The notes beneath the pieces were generated by a model. That model ran no database searches, had not been told where the DNA came from, and saw nothing but the letters and a program-made list of their open reading frames with translations. From an uncultured Prevotella sp. (GTDB lineage: Bacteria; Bacteroidota; Bacteroidia; Bacteroidales; Bacteroidaceae), in NCBI GenBank assembly GCA_944320675.1, contig CALUIJ010000143.1:1-37525 (forward strand): a DNA stretch of 37,525 nucleotides. The letters run 5' to 3'. Positions 1 through 9,063 of this stretch are shown one piece after another. A program made the position numbers and the translations under genes. Numbering within the stretch: position 1 is the first letter of the stretch; every line of letters starts with the position of its first letter.

Positions 1-516
1 ATCCGCCCAAATCCGTTTTTCCGCCCTTATGTCATTCCGTGCCACCCGAAGCCAAACCCTCTGACCGTCAGTGAGAATGCTCAAATTCGCTTTATTCTGC
101 GTTTTATCCTATTATTTTCATGGAAAAACAATCAACCACTACGTCTTTATTTATGTTTTACGGCGTATAAGGCTGCGCCCTTTGTTCCGTATAATACCAA
201 TCCGTGTGCCGCAGCGTGTTCGATTACTGCGCGATTCGCGGCGTTCCGCATTATGAAAGGCGGCAAACCGCTGTGTAAAAGGCCGTGTTTCGCAGGCCGA
301 AAAGCCGTATTTTAAATCGCAACCAAATCAATGTCGAATGCTTGCTGTTCGTTGTTTTCTTGCTAATAGGAATGCAGACTGTTACCGTTTACACCGGAAA
401 TCCTTACAACCTCACAACCGCATAACCTTACACCGCTTATACATGAAAACCGCATTTGTTCCGATTTTGAAAAATACACGATACGAAATGAAAACCATCC
501 GAGCCTTAAAACTCCG
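1..516. other. Gene-free leader region before the efflux operon
   Basis: No convincing gene is seen; the short open frames at 71-256 and 338-541 have no recognisable protein features and AT-rich, non-coding composition. Positions 240-316 contain short GC-rich inverted words (GAAAGGCGGC, AAAAGGCCG, CGCAGGCCGAAAAG) that resemble the GAAAG/CTTTC palindromic modules in other spacers of this window. The rest is probably the tail of an intergenic region whose left neighbour lies outside the window. Confidence 0.5.
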
Positions 517-524
517 TATCTTTG
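517..524 (+). promoter_or_regulatory. Candidate promoter -7 box of the RND efflux operon
   Basis: TATCTTTG matches the Bacteroidetes -7 consensus TAnnTTTG and lies 26 nt before the ATG at 551. I see no good TTG/TTTG -33 element at the usual spacing, so support is limited to one box and its position. Confidence 0.5.
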
Positions 525-550
525 CCGCGAGTTTAAAGTAAGAAAAAGTT

Positions 551-1669
551 ATGATAACAGGTAAAATGAAAAAAGGTAAAAGATTGGCGCAGTGGGCCGT
601 GATAGCCTGTTGCGCCGTGTCGTTGACAGCCTGCCGCCAGACGGACAAGCCGCAGCAGCAAGCAGGCAAGTACGAGACGATGAAGGTGGCGAAGACCGAC
701 AAGGAACTCTCGACGGCTTACTCTGCCACGATACGTGGACGGCAGGACATCGACATCTATCCGCAGGTGTCGGGCACGATACAGAAGCTCTGCGTGGAGG
801 AGGGCGACAAGGTAAGCCGCGGACAGACGCTTTTCATCATAGACCAAGTGCCCTATAAGGCGGCCCTGCGCACGGCCGAGGCCGCCGTAGAGTCGGCCGA
901 CGCAGCCCTGGCCACGGCCAAGCTGACATACGACAGCAACAAGGAACTGCACGCGCAGAAGGTGGTGTCTGACTATACACTCAACACCTCGCGCAACAAC
1001 TATAACACGGCCAAGGCCGCCCTGGCGCAGGCCAAGGCGCAGGAGGTGAACGCACGCAACAACCTTTCTTATACAGTGGTGAAGAGTCCGGCAGACGGCG
1101 TCGTGGGCACGCTGCCTTACCGCGTGGGCACGCTCGTAAGCCCCAGCATGCCGCAGCCGCTCACAACCGTGTCTGACAACTCTGTGATGTACGTCTACTT
1201 CTCGATGACCGAGAACCAAGTGTTGCAGCTCGTCCGCCAGTACGGCACGCTCGACAAGGCCGTCGCCCAAATGCCCGGCATACGGCTGAAGCTCAACGAC
1301 GGCACCACTTACGAGGAGACGGGGCGCATCAAGACGATAAGCGGCGTCATCGACAGGCAGACCGGAGCCGTGAGCGTGCGTGCCGAGTTTCCCAACGCCT
1401 CGCGCCTGCTGCACAGCGGAGCCACGGGCAGCGTGCTCATCCCCTCTACGTATAAGGACTGCATCGTGATACCGCAGGAAGCCACGGTGAAGCAGCAAGA
1501 CAAGACGATTGTTTACAAGGTAGTAGGCGGCAAGGCCGTGTCCGCGCTGATTGACGTGGCCGGCGTGAACGACGGGCGCACCTATATCGTGACCGACGGA
1601 CTTAAGTCGGGCGAGGAGATTGTGGCCAAGGGAGCCGGACTTGTGCGTGAGGGCACGCAGGTAAAGTAA
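551..1669 (+). CDS. RND efflux periplasmic adaptor subunit (HlyD/AcrA family lipoprotein)
   Basis: Membrane fusion protein joining the inner-membrane RND pump (1683) to an outer-membrane factor (5070). The N-terminus has a positively charged segment, a hydrophobic stretch and a lipobox ending LTAC at Cys28, so it should be a lipoprotein anchored in the periplasm. Residues about 60-100 form the first half of a biotinyl/lipoyl-like domain (VSGTIQKLCVEEGDKVSRGQ), about 100-175 an Ala/Lys-rich helical hairpin, and about 175-200 the second lipoyl half (VVKSPADGVVGTLPYRVGT); beta-barrel and membrane-proximal domains follow. At 372 residues it has the usual length. The start may be ATG 551 or ATG 566; the latter gives MKKGKRLAQW and a more typical short signal peptide. 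The pump gene follows after 13 nt, so the two are co-transcribed. Substrate cannot be told from sequence. Confidence 0.93.
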   Translation: MITGKMKKGKRLAQWAVIACCAVSLTACRQTDKPQQQAGKYETMKVAKTDKELSTAYSATIRGRQDIDIYPQVSGTIQKLCVEEGDKVSRGQTLFIIDQVPYKAALRTAEAAVESADAALATAKLTYDSNKELHAQKVVSDYTLNTSRNNYNTAKAALAQAKAQEVNARNNLSYTVVKSPADGVVGTLPYRVGTLVSPSMPQPLTTVSDNSVMYVYFSMTENQVLQLVRQYGTLDKAVAQMPGIRLKLNDGTTYEETGRIKTISGVIDRQTGAVSVRAEFPNASRLLHSGATGSVLIPSTYKDCIVIPQEATVKQQDKTIVYKVVGGKAVSALIDVAGVNDGRTYIVTDGLKSGEEIVAKGAGLVREGTQVK

Positions 1670-1682
1670 GGAGGAACTGCTT

Positions 1683-4600
1683 ATGAAGGGTAACATATTC
1701 ATAAAACGGCCGATGGCCTCGGTGGCCATCTCAATCCTGATAGTGCTCGTCGGCGTGATTTCACTGCTGAACCTGCCCGTAGAGCAGTATCCCGACATCG
1801 CTCCGCCTACGGTTATAGTGTCGGCCACTTACACCGGCGCCGATGCCGACGCCGTGATGAACAGCGTCATAATGCCCCTTGAGGAGAGCATCAACGGCGT
1901 TGAGGACATGATGTACATCACGTCGACCGCCACCAACACGGGCTCGGCTACGATAACCATCTACTTCAAGCAGGGCACCGACCCCGACATGGCCGCCGTC
2001 AACGTGCAGAACCGCGTGTCGATGGCCGAGGGACTGCTGCCGGCCGAGGTTACGCAGATAGGCGTGACCACGATGAAGCGACAGACCAGCATCCTGCAGA
2101 TGAACGCGCTCGCCAGCCCCGACAAACGCTATGACGAGACGTTCATAGCCAACTATCTCGACATCAACGTGATACCTGAAATCAAGCGTATTCAGGGCGT
2201 GGGCGACGTTATGGAGCTTGGCGACACGTACAGCATGCGCATCTGGCTCAACCCCGAGCGCATGGCGCAGTACGGCCTGCAGCCGTCTGACGTCACGGCG
2301 GTGCTGGCCGAGCAGAACCTTGAGGCTCCTACCGGACAGTTAGGTGAGAACTCATCCAACGTGTACCAATATACTATGAAATACCACGGACGCCTGAAGG
2401 ACATGTCCGAGTTCAACAACATCGTCGTCCGCGCCAACGCCGACGGCTCCGTGTTGCGCCTGAAAGACGTGGCCGAAGTGGAGCTTGGACGTGAGTCGTA
2501 CAGCTTCCACGGCGAGCTGGATAAGAACCCGGGCGTGAACTTCATGGTGTTCCAAACAGCCGGAAGCAACGCCACCGAGGTGAACAAGGCTATCGACGCT
2601 AAGCTCGAAGAGCTGTCTGAGAACCTGCCCGAGGGTCTTGAGTTCGTACAGATGATGAGCTCCAACGACTTCCTCTTCGCCTCTATCCACAACGTGGTGG
2701 AGACGCTTGTCATAGCTATCATCCTCGTAGTGCTGGTGGTTTACTTCTTCCTGCACGACTTCAAGAGCACCGTCATCCCGTCGATCTCTATCATAGTGTC
2801 GCTCATAGGCACGTTCGCCGCCCTCTCGGTGGCCGGCTTCAGCCTTAACATATTGACGCTCTTCGCCCTCGTCTTGGCGATCGGTATCGTGGTCGACGAC
2901 GCGATAATCGTGGTTGAGGCGGTGCAATCGAAGTTCGACATCGGCTACACGTCGCCCTACAAGGCCGCCAAGGACGGCATGGCCGACGTGTCGATGGCCG
3001 TCATAACGTGCTCGATCGTCTTCATGGCGGTGTTCATCCCCGTGTGCTTCATGGGTGGAACGGCCGGCGTGTTCTACACCCAGTTCGGCATAACTATGGC
3101 CACCGCCGTGGGCATCTCGCTCATCTCGGCCATGACCTTGTGTCCCGCCCTGTGCGCGATGATAATGCGCCCGGCCGACGGCAACAAGAGTCCGAAGAGC
3201 TTCAACGGCCGCATCAAGGCCGCTTACAACGCCTCTTACAACGCCATATTTAATAAGTATAAGCGCGGACTGATGTTCGTCTTCCACCACCGGTGGATGG
3301 TTTGGGCTTCGCTCGGCGTGGCCGTAGTGGCCCTTGTGGTGCTGATGAAGACTACGAAAACCGGACTCGTACCGCAGGAAGACCAGGGAGTGATCATGGT
3401 CAACGTAAACACTTCGCCCGGAAACACGCTTGTCGAGACGCAGAAAGTAGTTGAACAGGTGAACAACATAATTGAAAAGATGCCCGAAGTGGAACATTGC
3501 GGTAGCGTAGCCGGCTACGGACTTATATCAGGCCAGGGCACGTCGTATGCCACGGTCATCGTCCGCCTGAAGGACTGGAGCGAGCGCAAGGGCGGCGAAC
3601 ACACAGCCGACGCCGTGCAGGCAAGGCTCAACGCCGAGTTCGCCAAGATAAAGGAAGCCCAGATATTCTGCTTCCAGCCGGCCATGATTCCGGGCTACGG
3701 CATGGGCAACTCGATAGAGCTTAACATGCAGGACAAGACCGGCGGAGATATGACCACGTTCTACCAGCACGTCATGCAGTTCATCGGCGAACTGAACAAG
3801 CGGCCCGAAGTGGCAATGGCTTACACCTCGTATGCCATGAACTTCCCGCAAATCGCGGTAGAGGTGGATGCCGCCAAGTGCAAGCGCGCAGGCATTGCGG
3901 CCACCGACGTGCTCAGTGCGCTCGGCTCATACTGCGGCGGTTCGTATGTGTCTAACTACAACCAATTCGGCAAGGTGTACCGAGTCATGCTGCAAGCCTC
4001 GCCGGAGTTCCGCCTTGACGAGCACTCGTTGGACAACATGTTCGTGCGCAACGGCACGGAGATGGCACCTTTAAGCCAGTTCGTAACGCTGAAGGCGATA
4101 CTCGGTCCGGAAACTTCGATGCGCTTCAACCTGTACAACTCAATCACCGTGAACGTCAACCCAGCCGACGGCTACTCGTCGGGCCAGGCGCAACAGGCCA
4201 TAAAGGAAGTGGCCGCGCAGACGCTGCCCACGGGCTACGGCTACGAGTACGGCGGCATGGCCCGTGAGGAAGCGTCGAGCGGCGGAGCGCAGACGGCAAT
4301 GGTCTACGGCATCTGCATCTTCCTGGTATTCCTCATCATGGTGTGCCTCTACGAGAGTTTCCTCATTCCGTTGGCAGTCGTATTCTCGGTACCTTTCGGC
4401 CTTATGGGCTCTCTCTTGTTCGCCCGCTTCTTCGGATTGGAGAACAACATCTACCTCCAGACGGGTATGATAATGCTCATCGGACTGTTGGCTAAGACGG
4501 CCATCCTCATCACCGAGTACGCCGTTGAGCGCCGCCGGCGCGGCATGGGCATAGTGGAGTCGGCCTACACGGCGGCCCAAGCCCGTCTGCGTCCTATCCT

Positions 4601-4883
4601 GATGACTGTGTTCTGCATGGTGTTCGGCATGCTGCCGCTGATGTTCTCGAGTGGCGCCGGAGCCAACGGCAACGGCTCTTTGGCAACGGGCGTTATCGGC
4701 GGACTGGTCGTCGGCACGGCGGCCCTGCTCTTCGTGACACCCGTGTTCTACATAGTGTTCGAGTATCTTGAGGAGAAGTTCCGCAAGCCGATGCATGTGG
4801 AGCCGAGTCCGCAGGTAATGCTTGAGAAACAAAGGAACGAGGAAGAAAAGCGGAAAGCCCTTGAAAATAACAGCGACAAGTAA
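1683..4883 (+). CDS. Efflux RND transporter permease subunit (AcrB/HAE1 family)
   Basis: Proton-driven inner-membrane exporter of the hydrophobe/amphiphile efflux class, 1066 residues, full length. It starts with the typical IFIKRPMASVAISILIVLVG helix and has two repeats of a large periplasmic loop followed by transmembrane helices. The proton-relay residues are present: adjacent Asp405-Asp406 in GIVVDDAIIVVEAV and Lys938 in GLLAKTAILITEYAVE. The Gly-rich NGNGSLATGVIGG stretch near residue 1000 is typical of the last helices. The charged C-terminal tail ends in Asp-Lys-stop (GACAAGTAA), which is itself a word of the repeat array that fills the gap to the outer-membrane gene. It forms a tripartite pump with the genes at 551 and 5070. 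Likely substrates are drugs, bile salts or detergents, which is inference from the family. Confidence 0.96.
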   Translation: MKGNIFIKRPMASVAISILIVLVGVISLLNLPVEQYPDIAPPTVIVSATYTGADADAVMNSVIMPLEESINGVEDMMYITSTATNTGSATITIYFKQGTDPDMAAVNVQNRVSMAEGLLPAEVTQIGVTTMKRQTSILQMNALASPDKRYDETFIANYLDINVIPEIKRIQGVGDVMELGDTYSMRIWLNPERMAQYGLQPSDVTAVLAEQNLEAPTGQLGENSSNVYQYTMKYHGRLKDMSEFNNIVVRANADGSVLRLKDVAEVELGRESYSFHGELDKNPGVNFMVFQTAGSNATEVNKAIDAKLEELSENLPEGLEFVQMMSSNDFLFASIHNVVETLVIAIILVVLVVYFFLHDFKSTVIPSISIIVSLIGTFAALSVAGFSLNILTLFALVLAIGIVVDDAIIVVEAVQSKFDIGYTSPYKAAKDGMADVSMAVITCSIVFMAVFIPVCFMGGTAGVFYTQFGITMATAVGISLISAMTLCPALCAMIMRPADGNKSPKSFNGRIKAAYNASYNAIFNKYKRGLMFVFHHRWMVWASLGVAVVALVVLMKTTKTGLVPQEDQGVIMVNVNTSPGNTLVETQKVVEQVNNIIEKMPEVEHCGSVAGYGLISGQGTSYATVIVRLKDWSERKGGEHTADAVQARLNAEFAKIKEAQIFCFQPAMIPGYGMGNSIELNMQDKTGGDMTTFYQHVMQFIGELNKRPEVAMAYTSYAMNFPQIAVEVDAAKCKRAGIAATDVLSALGSYCGGSYVSNYNQFGKVYRVMLQASPEFRLDEHSLDNMFVRNGTEMAPLSQFVTLKAILGPETSMRFNLYNSITVNVNPADGYSSGQAQQAIKEVAAQTLPTGYGYEYGGMAREEASSGGAQTAMVYGICIFLVFLIMVCLYESFLIPLAVVFSVPFGLMGSLLFARFFGLENNIYLQTGMIMLIGLLAKTAILITEYAVERRRRGMGIVESAYTAAQARLRPILMTVFCMVFGMLPLMFSSGAGANGNGSLATGVIGGLVVGTAALLFVTPVFYIVFEYLEEKFRKPMHVEPSPQVMLEKQRNEEEKRKALENNSDK

Positions 4884-5053
4884 CGAGTGACAAGTAACGA
4901 ACAAACAAGCAGACAAGTGACGAGTGACAAGTAACGAGCAAACAAGCGTATAAGCGGACAAGCAAAAGATTAGCAAGCAAGTGGCAAAGGAAATCTCCTT
5001 GTCTGCTCGTCACTTGTCTGCTTGTCACTGAAAACTGGTCAACTTGTCAACTA
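4876..5053 (+). repeat. Word array filling the pump/outer-membrane-factor gap
   Basis: From the last codons of the pump gene onward the + strand shows purine-rich 7-8 nt words (GACAAGT, AACGAGT, GTGACGAG, CAGACAAG, CAAACAAG), then after about 4980 their pyrimidine-rich complements (CTTGTCTG, CTCGTCACTTG). A perfect 20-nt inverted repeat pairs 4905-4924 with 5006-5025. The array ends in AACTTGTCAACTAAA, 14 nt before the ATG at 5070; the same 15 bases lie upstream of rimM. It should fold into a long imperfect hairpin in the polycistronic mRNA. Function is unknown. Confidence 0.85.
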
Positions 5054-5069
5054 AAAAAATAAAAGTGAA

Positions 5070-6434
5070 ATGAAAAGATTAATCATACTGACCGCCGCTA
5101 CGGCCATGCTCGGCAGCTGCGGCGTGTACAAAACATACAAACCGGCCGACACCGTGCCCGACAGTTTGTACGGCGCAGGTGTCGAGCTGACGGCCGACAC
5201 CGTGAACTTCGGCGGCACCGACTGGCGCGAAGTGTTCACCGACCCACACCTTCAGACGCTGATCGAGCTGGGACTCGAGCGCAACACGGACTACCAGGCG
5301 GCGCAACTCAGGGTGGAGGAGGCCGAGGCCACGCTGCTCTCCGCCAAGCTGGCGTTCCTGCCTTCGTTCGCTTTGTCGCCGCAGGGAGGCGTGAGCAGCT
5401 TCGACACACAGAAGGCTTCGTGGACTTACACGGTGCCCGTGACGGCAAGCTGGGAGCTCGACATATTCGGCCGCATGCGCAACGCGAAGAAGCAGGCGCA
5501 GGCCCTCTACGCGCAAAGCCGGGACTACAAGCAGGCCGTAAGGACGCAGCTGATAGCTGGGATAGCCAACACTTACTACACGCTGCTGATGCTCGACGCG
5601 CAGCTTGACCTATCCGAGCAGACCGCCGAGGCGTGGAAGGAGACGGTGGCGGCGGCCCGCGCCCTGATGAAAGCCGGACAATACGACGAGGCCGCAGTGT
5701 CGCAGATGGAGGCGACGTATTACAGCGTGCAGACGTCGGTGCTCGACCTGAAGGAGCAAATCAACCAAACGGAGAACAGCATGGCACTGCTTCTTGCCGA
5801 GACTCCTCGCCGTTACGAGCGCGGCAAGCTGGCGGAGCAGAGCATGCCCGACGACTTGGCCGTGGGCGTTCCGCTCCAGATGCTTTCCTGCCGGCCCGAC
5901 GTGAGGTCGGCCGAGCACGCCCTTGAGTCGGCCTTCTACGGCACGAACCAGGCCCGCTCTGCGTTTTATCCGTCGGTGACGCTGAGCGGAAGCGCCGGCT
6001 GGACCAACGACGCAGGCGTGATGATAATAAATCCGGGCAAGTTCATAGCCTCGGCCGTGGGCTCGTTGGTGCAGCCCCTGTTCAACCGGGGGCAGAACAT
6101 CGCCAACCTTAAGATTGCCAAGGCGCAACAGGAGGAGGCGCGGCTCTCGTTCGAGCAGACGCTGCTCAACGCCGGAGCGGAGGTGAACGACGCCCTGACG
6201 GCTTACCAGACGAGCCGTGACAAGGCCGAGCTTTACGAGAAACAGGTGGAGGCACTGCACACCACAGTGCGCAGCACGTCGCTCCTGATGGAGCACGGCA
6301 CGTGCACGTATCTCGAAGTATTGACCGCTCGCCAGTCGCTGCTGAGCGCCGAACTGTCGCAAGTGGCCAACCGCTTCGCCGGGATACAGAGCGTGGTGAA
6401 CCTTTACCAAGCCCTCGGCGGAGGACAGGAATAA
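5070..6434 (+). CDS. Efflux outer-membrane factor (TolC/NodT family lipoprotein)
   Basis: Outer-membrane channel of the RND tripartite pump. The 454-residue protein has a lipoprotein signal (MKRLIILTAATAMLGSC, acylated Cys17), as in OprM/NodT-type factors. It then shows the duplicated OEP repeat: WREVFTDPHLQTLIELGLERNTDYQAA-type opening at about 50-75, conserved WELDIFGRMRNA at about 127-138, and the second repeat starting near GVPLQMLSCRPDVRSAEHALESA (about 265-290) with SAGWT and LVQPLFNRGQNIANLKIA. These are hallmark segments of the family. It is third in the operon, after a repeat-filled gap of 186 nt that may alter its expression relative to the pump. Its 3' neighbour is convergent. Confidence 0.95.
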   Translation: MKRLIILTAATAMLGSCGVYKTYKPADTVPDSLYGAGVELTADTVNFGGTDWREVFTDPHLQTLIELGLERNTDYQAAQLRVEEAEATLLSAKLAFLPSFALSPQGGVSSFDTQKASWTYTVPVTASWELDIFGRMRNAKKQAQALYAQSRDYKQAVRTQLIAGIANTYYTLLMLDAQLDLSEQTAEAWKETVAAARALMKAGQYDEAAVSQMEATYYSVQTSVLDLKEQINQTENSMALLLAETPRRYERGKLAEQSMPDDLAVGVPLQMLSCRPDVRSAEHALESAFYGTNQARSAFYPSVTLSGSAGWTNDAGVMIINPGKFIASAVGSLVQPLFNRGQNIANLKIAKAQQEEARLSFEQTLLNAGAEVNDALTAYQTSRDKAELYEKQVEALHTTVRSTSLLMEHGTCTYLEVLTARQSLLSAELSQVANRFAGIQSVVNLYQALGGGQE

Positions 6435-6624
6435 CATCCGGACGGAGGATTTGGGGAGGACGCGGCGAGTTTTTTATTGATAACTTTTTCATACCTAATC
6501 TCTCATAAATAAGTTTTGCCGTTGCCTCTTCTTTCCTCCCGGCCGGTGCCGGTTTGTCGGATAAAGTGTTGTTGTAAAGTGAGAGGGAAGGCGGAAACGG
6601 GCGGAAGGACATTGATTGTTGTTA

Positions 6625-7062
6625 TTATAAATCCAAATTATAGTTGTTCTTGGCGCCGTCCCGCACTTCTCTTTTTCCGCCCAAGTCCTTCCTTATCGCG
6701 TCCATTTTCCCTTTGCGGTCGATTGAGAACGTGCGGCCGTGGCGGTCGATGAAGTCGAACAGCATGAACGCGCGTTCGAGGATGCCGGTCCGCATGGGTT
6801 CGCTCATAGTGTCGGCCTCGGCGTAATACAGTTCGGCCAATATCTCGATGCGCGCCAAGCGTTCGTCTTCGGGATACTTCTCTATCGCCCGCATTATGTC
6901 GTCGAGCGTCGAAGTGTGGTAAAAGGCGTAGTCGCCCATGTACTGGTTGAACAACGTCCTGACCGCCTCCTGCCTGTCCTTAACCTCATCTTTTTCCAAA
7001 AGGCGTTGCAGGGCGGCCATGAATTCGCGTATGAGCCTGTGTATGTAGTCGCGTTGGAGCAT
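6625..7062 (-). CDS. Small helical protein of unknown function, downstream of the helicase
   Basis: A 145-residue soluble protein with no signal peptide or membrane segment. I chose the ATG at 7062, 5 nt after the helicase stop codon, because the sequence from MLQRDYIHRLIREF onward reads as a helical protein while upstream codons overlap the helicase frame. It is Glu/Arg/Leu-rich and appears all-helical, with pairs of helices reminiscent of TPR-like repeats (LARIEILAELYYAEADTMS; GILERAFMLFDFIDRHGRTF). The opening DYIHRLI pattern recalls DUF6483-type proteins, but that is from memory and weak. The tight spacing suggests translational coupling with the helicase gene. No function can be assigned. 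Confidence 0.75.
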   Translation of the reverse strand: MLQRDYIHRLIREFMAALQRLLEKDEVKDRQEAVRTLFNQYMGDYAFYHTSTLDDIMRAIEKYPEDERLARIEILAELYYAEADTMSEPMRTGILERAFMLFDFIDRHGRTFSIDRKGKMDAIRKDLGGKREVRDGAKNNYNLDL

Positions 7063-7067
7063 GTGTC

Positions 7068-9038
7068 TTAACTGTTCAATGAAACAACGTATTCGTATAG
7101 CTGCTTGTAAAACGGGTGGCGCGCCATGGTCGGCACGTCGCCCATTATTATGAGTTTCATCCTCGCCCGGGTGATGGCCACGTTCATGCGGCGCAGGTCT
7201 GAGAGGAAGCCTATCTGTCCGTCGGCGTTGGCGCGGACGAGCGATATTACTATGATGTCGCGCTCCTGGCCCTGGAAACCGTCCACCGTGTTGACCGTCA
7301 CAAGGCCGCGGTAGGGCTTGAAGAACTCCTTCTTGCGTATCAGCCGCCGCAGGAGCTGCACTTGGGCGCGGTAAGGCGATATTACGCCTACGTCGATGCG
7401 TTCCTCCAGTATGCGCGTCTTGCCTATCTTGGTGAAGTAGTCCTGCAGCACGTTCAGCGTCAAGTCGGCTTCGGCGCGGTTGATGCGGCCGAAGCTTTCG
7501 CCTACGAACTCCTCCTTGCCTTCGGCCGCCGAGGTGTCGATCCACGTCATCGGGTTGTCGAAATCGAGTATTCCCCGGAACTTCACCTGCGGCGCAGCCT
7601 CGACCATTCCGCCGTAAAACCAGTCGCTCGAGAAGCGCATTATCCGTTCGTTCATGCGGTATTGCGTCTTCAGCAGCGTCACGGCTTCGGGTTTTTGCTT
7701 AACTATGCGCTCCATGAGCGTGGTGCCCAGTCCGCCGCGCAAGGCCGCCATGCTCTTCACCGTAGGCGGCAGCTGGCAGTGGTCGCCGGCCAGGATTACC
7801 CTCGTGGCCTTCCTGATGGCTATCCAGCAGGCCGGTTCGAGGGCCTGCGCGGCCTCGTCGATGAACAGCGTGCCGTATTTCTGTCCGGCGAGCAGGCGGT
7901 TGGCGCTGCCCGTAAGCGTTGAGGCTATGACGCGCGCCTCGCCGAACAGCTGGGCGTTTATGCGTATCTCAAGCTCCGTGGCGCGGCTTTTCAGCCGTTC
8001 CATCTTCTGGTGGTAGCCCTCGTCGCGCCGACGGTTGCGGTTCTGGCGCAGTTTGCGCACGGCTTCGCGGATGCTCCACAGCTGCGGATAGTCGGGGTGG
8101 TCGGCGAAGCGTCGTTCGTATGTGAACGACAGCATCTTGTCGTTCACTTTCACGGGGTTGCCTATGCGCAGCACGTTCACTCCGCGGTCAACGAGCCGTT
8201 CGCTTATCCAGTCGACGGCCATGTTGCTCTGCGCGCATACGAGCACTTGGTTCTCGCGGCGCAGCGTCTCGTAGATCGCCTCGACGAGGGTGGTCGTCTT
8301 GCCCGTGCCGGGCGGTCCGTGGACCACCGCCACGTCCTTGGCGCGCAGCACGCTGTTGACCGCCTTCTCCTGCGCGGGGTTGAGCCAGGGGAACGGTATG
8401 GGAGGGAACGTGAACGTCTCGGCCTTCTGCCGCGAGGCGAAAAGGTCGCGCAGGTAGGCCAGGCGGTTGCCTTTTGCGCCGATTACGCGGTCGAGGGCGT
8501 CGAACATCAGCTTGTAAGTCGTTTCGTCGAAGAACATCTGCACGCCTACGTTACCGACCGCTTGGAGCTTGGACAAGGGCGCGCCGTCGGGCACGACAGC
8601 CACCATGCGGTCGCCGTCGACGTAGCTCACGGTGCCCGTGAAGAGGTATTTGGCAGACGGGTGGCGGGCTGGCAAGTCGGCAAGGTTGTTTGTCTTGCCG
8701 CTTGTCTGCCGATTGTTTGTCTGCTTGTCGCTTGTCTGCCCGCCTGCCGGCGGCTTGTCTTCTAAAACAAAGAACACCACGGGGCGGCCGAACTCGAAGT
8801 TGTGTTCTATCTCCTTGTCCTGCGTGCGGTGTATCTCGACGGCCAGCTGGTTGAGCGAGTTGTAATAGCTCTTGCCGACGCTGACGGGAAACCATGCGTC
8901 GCCGCGCTTCACCTTGCGCTGCAGGCCCATGGCCTCGGACTGGCGGCGGAACTCCTCTTTCTCGCAGCCGTATTCTATCTCGAGCAACACGCGCAGCTGT
9001 TGGAGATACTGGATGGGGGATGATGAATATTTGTCCAC
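7068..9038 (-). CDS. Superfamily 1 DNA/RNA helicase (UPF1/IGHMBP2-like, AAA_11/AAA_12)
   Basis: ATP-dependent nucleic-acid helicase of the UPF1-like SF1B group, 656 residues. Walker A GPPGTGKTT is at 241-249, motif Ia is CAQSNMAVD, Walker B is FIDEAAQAL with DEAA at 394-397, motif III is ILAGDHCQLPP, and motifs V/VI are VNTVDGFQGQERDIIVISLVR and NVAITRARMKLIIMGD. The N-terminal 130 residues form the beta-barrel-like region seen in IGHMBP2-type proteins. The start codon is GTG; there is no in-frame ATG before Met37, and a TACCTTTG promoter box ends only 5 nt upstream, so the mRNA may be leaderless. Residues 94-118 are a Gln/Thr/Lys/Asn-rich insertion encoded by the same word-repeat DNA that fills spacers in this window. 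The cellular substrate is unknown. Confidence 0.94.
   Translation of the reverse strand: MDKYSSSPIQYLQQLRVLLEIEYGCEKEEFRRQSEAMGLQRKVKRGDAWFPVSVGKSYYNSLNQLAVEIHRTQDKEIEHNFEFGRPVVFFVLEDKPPAGGQTSDKQTNNRQTSGKTNNLADLPARHPSAKYLFTGTVSYVDGDRMVAVVPDGAPLSKLQAVGNVGVQMFFDETTYKLMFDALDRVIGAKGNRLAYLRDLFASRQKAETFTFPPIPFPWLNPAQEKAVNSVLRAKDVAVVHGPPGTGKTTTLVEAIYETLRRENQVLVCAQSNMAVDWISERLVDRGVNVLRIGNPVKVNDKMLSFTYERRFADHPDYPQLWSIREAVRKLRQNRNRRRDEGYHQKMERLKSRATELEIRINAQLFGEARVIASTLTGSANRLLAGQKYGTLFIDEAAQALEPACWIAIRKATRVILAGDHCQLPPTVKSMAALRGGLGTTLMERIVKQKPEAVTLLKTQYRMNERIMRFSSDWFYGGMVEAAPQVKFRGILDFDNPMTWIDTSAAEGKEEFVGESFGRINRAEADLTLNVLQDYFTKIGKTRILEERIDVGVISPYRAQVQLLRRLIRKKEFFKPYRGLVTVNTVDGFQGQERDIIVISLVRANADGQIGFLSDLRRMNVAITRARMKLIIMGDVPTMARHPFYKQLYEYVVSLNS
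8685..8759 (-). repeat. In-frame repeat insertion inside the helicase gene
   Basis: On the coding strand this segment is made of GACAAGC, CAGACAAGC, AGACAAAC and related words, the same vocabulary as the spacer arrays at 4876, 23921 and 27703. It stays in frame and encodes a hydrophilic stretch (PPAGGQTSDKQTNNRQTSGK, residues 96-115) between two predicted beta strands, VVFFVLED and KYLFTGTVSYV. It contains no stop codon. I read it as a tolerated, probably disordered, loop insertion. Confidence 0.75.
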
Positions 9039-9043
9039 GGATG

Positions 9044-9051
9044 CAAAGGTA
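9044..9051 (-). promoter_or_regulatory. Promoter -7 box of the helicase gene
   Basis: On the minus strand TACCTTTG matches TAnnTTTG. Only five bases (CATCC) separate it from the GTG start codon at 9038, so transcription should begin at or next to the start codon. Confidence 0.6.
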
Positions 9052-9063
9052 CATCTTTTTCCA

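Noticed and set aside
71..541. Two small open frames in the left spacer
   Set aside because: Basic, low-complexity products without start-site signals or family likeness; the second overlaps the efflux promoter region.
533..1828. Long minus-strand open frame over the adaptor gene
   Set aside because: It is an antisense shadow of GC-rich coding sequence; His/Arg/Leu-rich with no motifs, while the + strand encodes a full HlyD-type protein.
7362..8765. Plus-strand open frames within the helicase
   Set aside because: Shadows of the helicase gene, which has all SF1 motifs on the minus strand.
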